Assembly: GCF_040183065.1 (NCBI RefSeq)
Contig: NC_091125.1
Coordinates: 29,413,812-29,477,811 of the forward strand
Length of the DNA: 64,000 nucleotides
Reading direction: 5' to 3'
Source of the DNA: Periplaneta americana
Taxonomy: Eukaryota > Arthropoda > Insecta > Blattodea > Blattidae
Shown: piece after piece, positions 22,790 through 33,389 of the stretch
Layout: each line of letters opens with the position of its first letter
How positions within the stretch are numbered: the stretch's first letter is position 1
Notes under the pieces: model-generated
Told to the model about the DNA's origin: nothing
The model's input: only the letters and a program-made list of their open reading frames with translations
The model's database searches: none
Program-made: the position numbers and the translations under genes

Positions 22790-23250
22790 CGATGATTATC
22801 CAAGTCCTATAGGTGGTCTGAGTGACATTAATGAACCCGATGCTGATAGGTAGGCCATTCTGCCTCAGCCCTAATAGCGCCAGGTCCCATTTTGCGGGCG
22901 ATCGGCCTGATAAGCTCCAGGTACCCGAAGCCCCGATCGCTTCCTGATCAGCCGACTGATAGTTGGACCATCCTGCCTCAACCTCTGATAAAGCCAGATC
23001 CCAACCGCATAAGAGTAGCGTGGTAAGCCCCGAGGGCACGGAGCTCCCAGTCTGTTTTTACTATTGCAGATGATAGATGAGGTAAGTGGGAGGTGGAGAG
23101 TGTTGGTGGGAAGATGGAGGGAAATGGGAGTACCCCAAGAAAACTCTCTGCAAAGTCTTTGTCCACTGCAAATTCCACCACGACCCGACCGAGGATCGAA
23201 TCCGGTCCATCTGGATAGAAGACCAGTGCGTCAAACTTGAGCCATAAATG
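22790..23250 (-). mobile_element. tRNA-derived SINE, minus strand
   Basis: On the minus strand TGGCTCAAGTTTGACGCA (box A) and GGACCGGATTCGATCC (box B) begin a GC-rich body with TTTTCTTGGGGTACTCCCAT, a block of the type seen in the 40.2- and 43.3-kb SINEs. The tRNA head is at about 23190-23248. Frames of 92-100 codons inside are accidental products of the GC-rich body. Confidence 0.62.
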
Positions 23251-23255
23251 TGGAT

Positions 23256-24108
23256 TACGCGAGATATTTCTGTCATTCATTCATATTTCTGTCATTCTTT
23301 AATAGCCACCGTGATCATAATAATCATCATCCTGGTGAAATGTCTTTCCAGTTGTTATGGATGTTACATTTTTACTATTTTAAAACTTTGTAATTATACT
23401 GAAAATGAAATGATTTTTGTAAACTTTTACAATTAGAATAAATTTAAATCAGTATCATTTTAGGTACTGACAAATAGTTGTTGAAGAAAATTTATTATTA
23501 TTGCAGAAAATAAAGAAAAAGTTCCGTCACGGGTGTTACAAGATTTGTAAACTCACTTCACACCTTATTAACAAAAAGTATAAACCTCAGGTCTCTGTCT
23601 TAAGCAGAAAGAGATTCATTCTCATAATGTCCATGCAAATCTCATGGTATTCAATTAGTTCACAGAAACATAATCGGTAAATATTTTATAGCTGTTTCTT
23701 CCATGTCATGGATGTTACAGATGAGTTAATGTCCTTCATTTTGCTAATTTCGAAACAACTGTGACATTATTATCTAAGTCAAAATATTCACTTGACCTAT
23801 AAGATTAATTCTTATTAACCCAAACTACTGAAAATAAATGGAAGGAAGAATATAGTAGCCTACAGAGTAAAAGTTTTCTTGATCCTGGAGCTCTGGAATT
23901 AACAATGCAAACTCTCAAAATATTTTTTCAAGGTAAAACATACATTAACAGCGGATCTCTCTATGAGTAGGTGTTGCAAACTTAGGGAAACAAAACAGTA
24001 CCCATTACCCAGCCAAGAGCACTTAGATTCAATGCCCATAAAACTTGTAAAATATTTTCCTTTTGAAAATAAAACATAATATTTAAATGTTAAATCTTAT
24101 CTATGAGG
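23256..24108. other. No gene seen
   Basis: AT-rich DNA without recognised elements. Confidence 0.5.
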
Positions 24109-24627
24109 GTATTCCGAATCTCAGCGCTGAGCAATCTGATGGCATCACGGAGTTCCGAATTCAACGATGACGTCACTGGTGCTCCACCGGTGTCGCGCCG
24201 GCTCCATCAGCTTGCAGAGGTGGTGGCAGTATCCATTAGCCGCCATCAGTGAATCTGATTGGTCTTGTATAGGGCGGGAATTAGCAAACGAATGACGTCG
24301 TGCACTGTTGTGTCATGGCGGTGTGTTCTACTTTGGTTGTGCTGTATTGTTTGTAATGAGCACAACATAAAAATAAATATGTTAATGATTTATGAACGAA
24401 CATGTCACGGACGAGTTATTACTACCGGTTCAAGAAATAAATTGTTCATGCTCTCTTTTCTTTGAACGAGATGGCAGTACGAAAATTCCGCAAAGTCTTG
24501 CTAGCGTAGCACAGACAACAACTTGTACAGCCGCCATGTTAGCCATTGAACCTTCCAGCAGTTTTGTTTCTATTTCGCTGCACCGTGACGTCATTGATAT
24601 CCTCCGGTCAGGTGAGATTCGGAATAC
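24109..24627. mobile_element. TIR element rich in CRE-like sites
   Basis: Perfect 15-bp ends GTATTCCGAATCTCA and TGAGATTCGGAATAC enclose about 490 bp that is more GC-rich than its surroundings. Two exact TGACGTCA sites (24168-24175, 24586-24593) and one TGACGTCG (24293-24300) lie inside, with an inverted CCAAT (GATTGG, near 24257) and GGGCGGG near 24273. TIRs suggest a non-autonomous DNA transposon. The site content is promoter-like. An 84-codon frame at 24392 has no known domain. Confidence 0.68.
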
Positions 24628-25493
24628 GCTGAATGTCTTACACTAATGAGAACAAATATTTATAAAAAATAAGTTTTCATTGGATTTTCCAGTTTGTCCG
24701 GAATGGCTGAGATGCACATTAAGCAGTGTTGAAGAGAGTAAAGTGATCCATAAAATGATAGTATTGGTTTCAGTAGAGATTTCGAAGCTTTTTAGTGATC
24801 GTTGTATGTTGTGTTGTGGCTTAAAGGATTCTTTGACTACTTAATTGGAATAAAACATGACTGTAAGTCTAGGAATATGCGTTGGAATAATCTCAGGTGA
24901 ATGCCTGAGGATGATGTTCAGAAAATTGTTACAAAGCGAGAAGATGATTCTTGAGTGAAGAATGTGAGACCGGACTTAGATATAAAGAAGGCGGTGGTAC
25001 AGCCGTACATAATGGCAGTTGATTAGAACGAGTACAAAAACTGAAGGAGCATTTTATAGGTAGGAAACTAGTGAGGACCGGAAATGAACGATGACGATAA
25101 CCTGTTACACGCTCAATTTCTGGTTATAATTTGTGCAAACTCTTCCGATGGCTACACGGTATCCCACATGTTACGAATTCGGAACATGCAACTATTAATA
25201 TTCATGACACTGGTGGGTAAAGTGAGATTTATCTGATGTTCATCTAAATGATTTAATGTTCAGTTTTATTTTAACACACAAAATAAAAGTTACTTTGAAC
25301 AAGAAGTTCTCTATTTTATCTAAACACTATCAATTTTTTTTTACCCCAATGAAATATTCCTCTCTCTCATTTCTTAAGACAGGTTATCCAGCAAGGTAAA
25401 GTATTTTAAGAGCCTGTAAATGCCTTGGAAACATATTTTTATGCTTGTTGTGAGTAGGATGTACCTATTTCTATTACGTTATCCACAAAAAGA

Positions 25494-25496
<3 letters not shown>
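24628..25496. other. No gene seen
   Basis: Spacer. No domain or repeat recognised. Confidence 0.5.

Positions 25497-25536
<40 letters not shown>
25495..25536 (+). repeat. (AAT)n microsatellite
   Basis: About 13 AAT units. Confidence 0.97.
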
Positions 25537-25761
25537 GTGACACCTTCAACTGCAATAACGATGGCGACAATATATTGCCACAGTCTACTATATACAGTCA
25601 CGAAGCTTGAGTTTTGAGGGTGCTAAAAACAATAGACTGTGACAGTACTATTTTGCATTGCCTGTAATGAGGCGATATTAGCGATCCTAGTGGTGAGCTA
25701 CTATCTAATGTTTTCATATTTACTACGTATTGAACTTCGCGACTGTATATACTAGTAGCAG

Positions 25762-26219
25762 TATTTATTTATTTAACCTGGTAGAGATAAGGCCGTCAGG
25801 CCTTCTCTGGCCCTCTACCAGTTATTACGACTATAATATGAACAATAAAATTACAATTAATATTAAATTTACAATTACAATTACAATAGAAATTAAAGTA
25901 CGACAAGATTACCTGATTAATGAAAGCTAGAAATTTTATCATAGAAGTTAAGAACAAAGAATATTTTTGTATTTACTGAATTACAAATTAAACCTACAAT
26001 AACAAAATTCTATAGTGATGAAATTACCGGATATTGAAATATTTTGTGATAGATTAAGAGAACTATTTACAAGAAACCATGTCTGAACGAGTCCCAATTA
26101 CTGACCAAGTGCCTAGTAAGTTGAATTCAATTTTATTTCGACAGTCCCTGATGCTAGCAGGTAACGAATTCCAGAGTCTTGGCAGGGCTATTGTGAAAGA
26201 GGATGAGTATGAGGACTGT
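25762..26219 (-). mobile_element. LINE 3' end with ORF2 C terminus and terminal stem-loop
   Basis: On the minus strand, near 26070-26219, the frame contains FTIALPRLWNSLPASIRDC. LWNSLP..IR is a common end of ORF2 in CR1/L2/Jockey-type LINEs. A 3' untranslated region of about 290 bases leads to a strong stem-loop at 25778-25821, CTGGTAGAG pairing with CTCTACCAG around AAGGCC/GGCCTT, then an AAATAAATA tail. The stem-loop plus short-repeat tail is the expected recognition structure for self-priming. The 26.2-kb MITE begins directly upstream, so the 5' side is lost or interrupted. Confidence 0.75.
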
Positions 26220-26226
26220 GATATTG

Positions 26227-26645
26227 CTATAGTCGCGACGCTGTTATTCCCGGCGTGACTCCTCCTCTTTGCTTACGTCTTAGGAAGTGAGGGCTCTATA
26301 AAGTCTAGGTAGGTAGTATCGTTCGCCATTTTTGTTCTTTCGTTGCTGAGCTACCATACGAGGAATCTATTTGCCACACCGTTAAATATTATCATGTCGT
26401 AGTTCCTATGATAATAAATCAAACGCACTGTAATTCAGCAAGTAATTGAGCGACAAATAACGTCCTCGTGTGCTTTCTGCGAACGCCAACGAAAGAGCCA
26501 AAATGGTGGGCGATTATATTAAGTATTTATCGAGCCTTAAGAAATGAATAACGTCTTCATAAGCGAATCACAAGACGCACACGTTTAAATGTAGCCGACC
26601 TGCAACGCGATTGGCTGCCGGAAATTAGAGCGACGGGACTATAGT
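26227..26645. mobile_element. MITE with about 30-bp TIRs
   Basis: Left CTATAGTCGCGACGCTGTTA and right TAGAGCGACGGGACTATAG match as inverted repeats with a few mismatches through CCGGC. The interior of 419 bp is non-coding. Flanks TGATATTG and TTAAATTG agree at 6 of 8 positions, a possible 8-bp TSD, but this is weak. Confidence 0.75.
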
Positions 26646-27211
26646 TAAATTGTTTAGAGTCAGCTCGTATGATATTGAAGCTAAATAATTTGAACTCACG
26701 ACTTTCGAAACAGCACTAGAGTCTCAAGTACAGTATGTCCACAAAATGGAAACTGGCGGGATTAAACGACCGGTGCGTATAACGAACCACTCAGTCCCCT
26801 CTCAATATAGCGAGGTTTGCGAATAATAAAATTTAAATCTGATCACTTCAATTGTTGTGACATAAAGGGGTAATTTTCTTCTTAATAGTAATGATAATGA
26901 TGAAGACGATGGTAACGATGATGATGATGATGATGATGATAATAATAATAACAATAAAAATAATAATGAGAATTACCAGCAAGTGCCCTCGTAATATTCA
27001 TAGTGATGATAAATATTCTGAAGTAACAGTTACATACAAAAAAAAAAAAATAGATTCGTTTCTAAGCCCTCTTCTGAATGACATTTTCCTCGTCATACTC
27101 GATGGTCTTGCGATTACTGTGCTATCTGCGAGACTTTTCGTCCACGTAGAATTTTGACCTCAATATCCTTCGCAGTGGACAGCGTCATTAAATACCATAC
27201 TAGTGCTACTG
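26646..27211. other. No gene seen; short GAT/AAT repeats
   Basis: GAT and AAT repeats occur at about 26908-26970. The open frames across them are repeat translations. Confidence 0.55.
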
Positions 27212-27289
27212 CCGCTGCTCCTGCTACTATTATTACTATAATTACTATTACTACTACTATTGCTGCTGGTATTGTTCCTGCAGCTACTA

Positions 27290-27336
<47 letters not shown>

Positions 27337-30300
27337 GCTACAATACTATTAGGCCTGCTAATATTACTACTACTTCTATTACTGATGCTACTAATATTAG
27401 CACTACTGTAACTGCTAATACTACTGTTAATACTAATAGGTCTACTATTATTACTATTGCTACTCTTACTGCAACTACTACACTACTTCTGTTACTGATG
27501 CAACTATTGCTAATACTAGTGATACTTATATTAGCGCTACTGTAACTGCTACTACTACTGTTAATACTAATAGGTCTTCTATTATTACTATTCCTACTCT
27601 TAATGCAGCTACTACATTACTTCTGTTACTGATGCTACTATTGTTAATACTATTGATACTTATATTAGCGCTACTGTAACTGCTACTACTACTGTTAATA
27701 CTAATAGGTCTACTATTATTACTATTGCTACTCTTACTGCAGCTACTACACTACTTCTGTTACTGATGCTACTATTGCTAATACTAGTGATACTTATATT
27801 AGCACTACTGTAACTGCTACTACTACTGTTAATACTAATAGGTCTACTATTATTACTATTGCTACTCTTACTGCAGCTACTACACTACTTCTGTTACTGA
27901 TGCTACAACTGCTAATACTATTGATACTTATATTACCACTACTGTAACTGCTGCTACTACTGTTAATACTAATAGGTCTACTATTATTACTATTGCTACT
28001 CTTACTGCAGCTACTACATTACTTCTGTTACTGATGCTACTATTGTTAATACTATTGATACTTATTTTAGCGCTACTGTAACTGCTACTACTACTGTTAA
28101 TACTAATAGGTCTACTATTATTACTATTGCTACTCTTACTGCAGCTACTACACTACTTCTGTTACTGATGCTACTATTGCTAATACTAGTGATACTTATA
28201 TTAGCGCTACTGTAACTGCTACTACTACTGTTAATACTAATAGGTCTACTATTATTACTATTGCTACTCTTACTGCAGCTACTACACTACTTCTATTACT
28301 GATGCTATTATTGCTAATACTATTGATACTTATATTACCACTACTGTAACTGCTACTACTACTACTGTTAATACTAATAGGTCTACTATTATTACTATTG
28401 CTACTCTTACTGCAGCTACTACACTACTTCTCTTACTGATGCAACTATTGCTAATACTATTGATACTTATATTAGCACTACTGTAACTGCTACTACTACT
28501 GTTAATACTAATAGGTCTACTATTATTACTATTACTACTCTTACTGCTGCTACTACACTACTTCTGTTACTGATGCTACTATTGCTAATACTATTGATAC
28601 TTATATTAGCACTACTGTAATTGCTACTACTACTGTTACTACTAATAGGTCTACTATTACTACTATTACTGCAGCTACTACACTACTTCTGTTACTGATG
28701 CTACTATTGCTAATACTATTGATACTTATATTAGCGCTACTGTAACTGCTACTACTACTGTTAATACTAATAGGTCTACTATTATTATTATTGCTACTCT
28801 TACTGCAGCTACTACACTACTTCTGTTACTGATGCTACTATTGTTAATACTATTGATACTTATATTAGCGCTACTGTAACTGCTACTACTACTGTTAATA
28901 CTAATAGGTCTACTATTATTACTATTGCTACTCTTACTGCAGCTACTACACTACTTATATTACTGATGCTATTATTGCTAATACTATTGATACTTATATT
29001 AGCGCTACTGTAACTGCTACTACTACTGTTAATACTAATAGGTCTACTATTATTACTATTGCTACTCTTACTGCAGCTACTACACTACTTCTATTACTGA
29101 TGCTATTATTGGTAATACTATTGATACTTATATTAGCACTACTGTAACTGCTACTACTACTGTTAATACTAATAGGTCTACTATTATTACTATTGCTACT
29201 CTTACTGCAGCTGCTACACTACTTCTATTACTGATGCTATTATTGGTAATACTATTGATACTTATATTAGCACTACTGTAACTGCTACTACTACTGTTAA
29301 TACTAATAGGTCTACTATTATTACTATTGCTACTCTTACTGCAGCTACTACACTACTTCTATTACTGATGCTATTATTGCTAATACTATTGATACTTATA
29401 TTAGCACTACTGTAACTGCTACTACTACTGTTAATACTAATAGGTCTACTATTATTACTATTACTACTCTTACTGCTGCTACTACACTACTTCTGTTACT
29501 GATGCTACTATTGCTAATACTATTGATACTTATATTAGCACTACTGTAATTGCTACTACTACTGTTACTACTAATAGGTCTACTATTACTACTATTACTG
29601 CAGCTACTACACTACTTCTATTACTGATGCTATTATTGCTAATACTATTGATACTTATATTAGCACTACTGTAACTGCTACTACTACTGTTAATACTAAT
29701 AGGTCTACTATTATTACTATTACTACTCTTACTGCTGCTACTACACTACTTCTGTTACTGATGCTACTATTGCTAATACTATTGATACTTATATTAGCAC
29801 TACTGTAATTGCTACTACTACTGTTACTACTAATAGGTCTACTATTACTACTATTACTGCAGCTACTACACTACTTCTGTTACTGATGCTACTATTGCTA
29901 ATACTATTGATACTTATATTAGCGCTACTGTAACTGCTACTACTACTGTTAATACTAATAGGTCTACTATTATTATTATTGCTACTCTTACTGCAGCTAC
30001 TACACTACTTCTGTTACTGATGCTACTATTGTTAATACTATTGATACTTATATTAGCGCTACTGTAACTGCTACTACTACTGTTAATACTAATAGGTCTA
30101 CTATTATTACTATTGCTACTCTTACTGCAGCTACTACACTACTTATATTACTGATGCTATTATTGCTAATACTATTGATACTTATATTACCACTACTGTA
30201 ACTGCTACTACTACTGTTAATACTAATAGATCTACTATTATTACTATTGCTACTCTTACTGCAGCTACTACACTACTTCTATTACTGATGCTATTATTGC

Positions 30301-30712
30301 TAATACTATTGATACTTATATTAGCACTACTGTAACTGCTACTACTACTGTTAATACTAATAGGTCTACTATTATTACTATTGCTACTCTTACTGCAGCT
30401 ACTACACTACTTCTGTTACTGATGCTACTATTGCTAATACTATTGATACTTATATTAGCACTACTGTAACTGCTACTACTACTGTTAATACTAATAGGTG
30501 TACTATTATTACTATTGCTACTCTTACTGCAGCTACTACACTACTTCTATTACTGATGCTATTGCTAATACTGTTGTTACTTATATTAGCACTACTGTAA
30601 CTGCTACTAATACTGTTAATACTAATAGGTCTAGGCCTACTATTATTACTACTGCTACTATTACTGCAGCTACTACTACTAACTGCATATATATCAGTTT
30701 TCTTGACGGCAA
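27212..30712 (+). repeat. 134-bp satellite array built from ACT-like trinucleotides
   Basis: After a (TAC)n lead-in (27293-27340), a 134-bp unit repeats. The phrase TAATAGGTCTAC recurs with its GG at 27439, 27573, 27707, 27841, 27975, 28109, 28243, 28380, 28514, 28648, 28773 and so on to 30628. Of 24 intervals, 19 are exactly 134; the others are 137, 125 (three times) and 131. Nearly every triplet is ACT, ATT, GCT, CTT or TGT. Because 134 is not a multiple of three, no reading frame is preserved from unit to unit. The array therefore looks like a non-coding tandem repeat, not a protein repeat. Confidence 0.96.
28440..30240 (+). repeat. Higher-order repeat of 1188 bp inside the satellite
   Basis: Variant monomers recur at a fixed offset. 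The TTACTACTCTTACTGCTGCT variant (units at 28514 and 29702), the following ATTACTACTATTACTGCAGC variant (28648, 29836), the TATTATTATTATTGCTACTC variant (28773, 29961) and the CTACTTATATTACTGATGCT variant (28907, 30095) are all 1188 bp apart. That is nine monomers. The first pair also occurs at 29443/29577, 259 bp before its next copy. Confidence 0.85.
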
Positions 30713-31410
30713 ATTATATGATTATGTCTCGTGACCAGAATATTGTACGAAATGGAAATATAAAAATTGGAGATTTATTCTTGGAATGTGTGGAAAAATT
30801 CAAATATCTTGAAGCAACAATAAATAATATAAATGACCTCGGAAGGAAATTAAACGCAGAATCAGTATAGGAAATGCCTGTTATTATTCGGGTGAGAAGC
30901 TTTTGTCATCTAATCTGCTGTCAAAATATCTGAAAGTTAGTATTTATAAAACAGTTATATTAACGGTTGTTCTGTATGGCTGTGAAACTTGGACTCTCAC
31001 TTTGAGAGAAAACAGAGATTAAGGGTGTTTCAGAATAAGGTGCTTAGGAAAATATTTGGGGCTAAAAGGTGTAAGTTACAGGAGAATGGAGAAAGTTACA
31101 CAACACAGAACTGCACGCATTGTATTCTTCACCTGACATAATTAGGAACATTAAATCCAGACGTTTGAAATGGGCAGGGCATGTATCACGTATGGGCGAA
31201 TCCAGAAATGCATATAGAGTGTTAGTTGGAAGGCCGGAGGGAAAAAGACCTTTGGGGAGGCCGAGACGTAGATGGGAAGATAATATTAAAATAAATGTGA
31301 GGGAGGTGGGATATGATGGTAGAGACTGGATTAATCTTGCTCAGGATAGGGACCAATGGCGGGCTTATGTGATGGCGGCAATGAACCTGCGTGTTCCTTG
31401 AAAGCCAGTA
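30713..31410 (+). pseudogene. LINE ORF2 C-terminal fragment in the satellite
   Basis: The plus strand encodes, with stops and frameshifts, the pieces MIMSRDQNIVRNGNIKIGD, YGCETWTL, then from 31120 an intact frame with IIRNIKSRRLKWAGHVSRMG, GRPEGKRPLGRPRRRWED and NLAQDRDQWRAYVMAAMNL. This is the post-RT C-terminal region of a non-LTR retrotransposon, the same family as at 37.8 and 43.7 kb. It ends just after the stop with AAGCCAGTAAGTA, the start of the family's AGTA-repeat tail. Satellite-like sequence resumes at 31411, so it lies within the array. Confidence 0.85.
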
Positions 31411-31672
31411 AGTACTGTAACTGCTACTACTACTGCTAATACTAATAGGTATACTACTCCTACTACTACTCCTATTGCCAATACTACTCCTATTGCTAAT
31501 ACTACTGTTACTAATATTAGCATTACTGTTACTGCTACTACTACTGTTACTACTACTGCTTATTTATTAGCACTACTGTTACTATTTGCATTACTACCAC
31601 TACTACTACTACTACTACCACTACCACTACCACTGCCACTACCACTGCCACTGCTACTGCTACTAAAGTATA
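31411..31672 (+). repeat. Satellite remnant after the LINE fragment
   Basis: ACTGTAACTGCTACTACTAC and TAATACTAATAGG continue the 134-bp monomer for about 45 bases, then decay into irregular ACT/ACC/GCT triplets. Confidence 0.85.
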
Positions 31673-32308
31673 GCCTACAAAGTGGGAGGGATGTATGTGC
31701 AAATACTTTTAGAGGTAATAGGGGATAGTATACTGAACCGCATTAGCTTATGTAATAAATTTCTCAATATTCGAAGTTACTTTTTTTAGATATAATGCAT
31801 CTTCGCCGTTTAGCTATATATTCCACTAATCAGACTTCAGATGCATACAAACTTGTTCTTCCTCTGATACACATCGCCAAGTGAGATGTACTGCCTGACA
31901 ATACATATACATATCAGCCAGAACCTCAATCATAGGTCATCAAACAATTTATTGTTTATCCAAACACAGTCACATTTTTACATTAGCACATGGAATTACA
32001 TTCATGATTTATTTTGTACTGTAATACGTTCGAATTTCAACCTTAACTGTTTATGCTGCAGTATAATAAGAATAATGATATCGAAAGACGTGCGTGTAGT
32101 CTAAACTGACAAGGCCTTTCATAGTACTCCCATTTATAAAGCATCATACCGTAAAATATGTGATACATTTATGGAAAAACTATAAGGACAAGGGAAAAGT
32201 AAAAGGGCATTATTTCACTTGCATTTTTTTAAACAAATATAAAAATATTTACACGTATACTCCTCCCACCATGTATATTCCTAATACTTTTCTGGAATTT
32301 AAAGCTAC
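31673..32308. other. No gene seen
   Basis: Spacer. Nothing recognised. Confidence 0.5.
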
Positions 32309-32625
32309 TAAAGCGGCTAGTCGTCCCGCGCCGTGGCGTCGTGGTTTAAGGCATCCTGCCTGGGACTCGCGTTACGGAATGTGCGCTGGTTCGAGTCCTC
32401 ATAGGGGAAGAAATTTTCTCATAAAATTTTGGCCAGTGTATGGAACCGGTGCCCACCCAGCATCGTGATGCATTTGGGGAGCTACGATAGGTAGCGAAAT
32501 CCGGTTACGCAAACCAGCTATAACGGCAGAGGGGCTCATCGTGCTAACCACACGATACCTCCATTCTGATGGGATGATCGTCCACCTCTGCTTCGGCATG
32601 TGGCCGTGAGGCTGTAGCGCCACGA

Positions 32626-32690
<65 letters not shown>

Positions 32691-32701
32691 AGCGGCCAGT
32701 C
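32309..32701 (+). mobile_element. Complete tRNA-derived SINE with (ATT)n tail and 14-bp TSD
   Basis: The element (32323-32687) starts with a tRNA-like head, GCCGTGGCGTCGTGGTTTAA (box A region), and GGTTCGAGTCC (box B, near 32388). A roughly 230-bp body follows, then about 20 ATT units. Flanks TAAAGCGGCTAGTC (32309-32322) and TAAAGCGGCCAGTC (32688-32701) form a TSD with one mismatch. The long TSD and simple tail indicate LINE-mediated retroposition, and the near-perfect TSD suggests a fairly recent event. Confidence 0.9.
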
Positions 32702-32819
32702 AGTGTTTGCATTGCGTGAAAGAACGTTCTGTCATTAAAAAGATATATCAGAATCAATTGAAATATTCAAGAATTTCTCTACAAAGTAACTAGTTATGTT
32801 CCTCCTTAAAGTTTAATGT

Positions 32820-33090
32820 GATTACGATGAAAGAGTGATGGAACGGAGAAAAATTCTCTCCGGCGCCGGGATTTGAACCCGGGTTTTCAGCTCTACGTGC
32901 TGACGCTTTATCCACTGAGCCACACCGGATTCCACCCCGGCGTCGGAAGAATCGTCTCAGTTTTAAGTTCCAACTCTTGGGTTCCCTCTAGTGGCCGCCC
33001 TCTGCACTACGTCAAAGATATCTATGAACCTAGGACCGAAGTTCACACATGTGCTGAGGTGCACTCGTAATGAGTCGGATCCCGGCCAAC
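32820..33090 (-). mobile_element. Embedded-tRNA repeat, second subfamily
   Basis: On the minus strand about 160 bases ending CGACGCCGGGGTGGAATCC precede a tRNA-like domain (32859-32929), followed by GAGAGAATTTTTCTCC. The 10.3-kb family has the same plan (GTGTCGGGTGGAGTTCC, tRNA-like domain, AATTTTTCCC), so the two appear to be subfamilies of one unusual repeat. Confidence 0.68.
32859..32929 (-). tRNA. tRNA-like domain with near-perfect cloverleaf (probably in a repeat)
   Basis: Acceptor TCCGGTG/CGCCGGA pairs over 7 bp with one G-T, anticodon stem TCAGC/GCTGA over 5 bp and T stem CCGGG/CCCGG over 5 bp with loop TTCAAAT. The anticodon loop is ACGTAGA (formal anticodon GTA, Tyr), with C where U33 is expected. 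There is no intron, although eukaryotic tRNA-Tyr genes usually have one. The shared flanks with the 10.3-kb repeat argue that this is a repeat promoter and not a functional tRNA gene. Confidence 0.4.
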
Positions 33091-33389
33091 TAGTCACTCA
33101 TTAAATGATAAGTCTCAGTGGACATTGTAAAATGATCTTGTAAATACCTGAAGTAACTTCACATTATTTTATTAAGAAATTCAATGTGTTGCGTAAGCTT
33201 CAAAGATTCGCGTTAATGACTGCACGAAACAATTTATTGTATACGTCATGTATGTGTATGTTGTAAGGGAGGGGGTATGCTTTTTATAAATCGAGGTATG
33301 CCAGAGGAAATCTTGGGGTAGCATACCGCCTCTGGTTTTTTCCCACTTCCCTCACTGCTCGTCTGTAAACGAGTGAATTCATAATAGGT
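33091..33389. other. No gene seen
   Basis: Contains a short inverted repeat, GGTATGC/GCATACC, around 33296-33328. Otherwise nothing. Confidence 0.45.

Noticed and set aside
24259-24646. Short coding gene driven by the CRE-rich region
   Set aside because: The frames at 24259 and 24392 overlap, lack motifs and lie within the TIR-bounded unit.
27154-27411. Thr/Ile/Leu-rich frames over the ACT satellite
   Set aside because: Triplet repeat translation. The 134-bp period breaks the frame every unit.
27212-30712. CRISPR-like regular array
   Set aside because: The whole unit repeats, not short repeats between unique spacers, and the DNA is eukaryotic.
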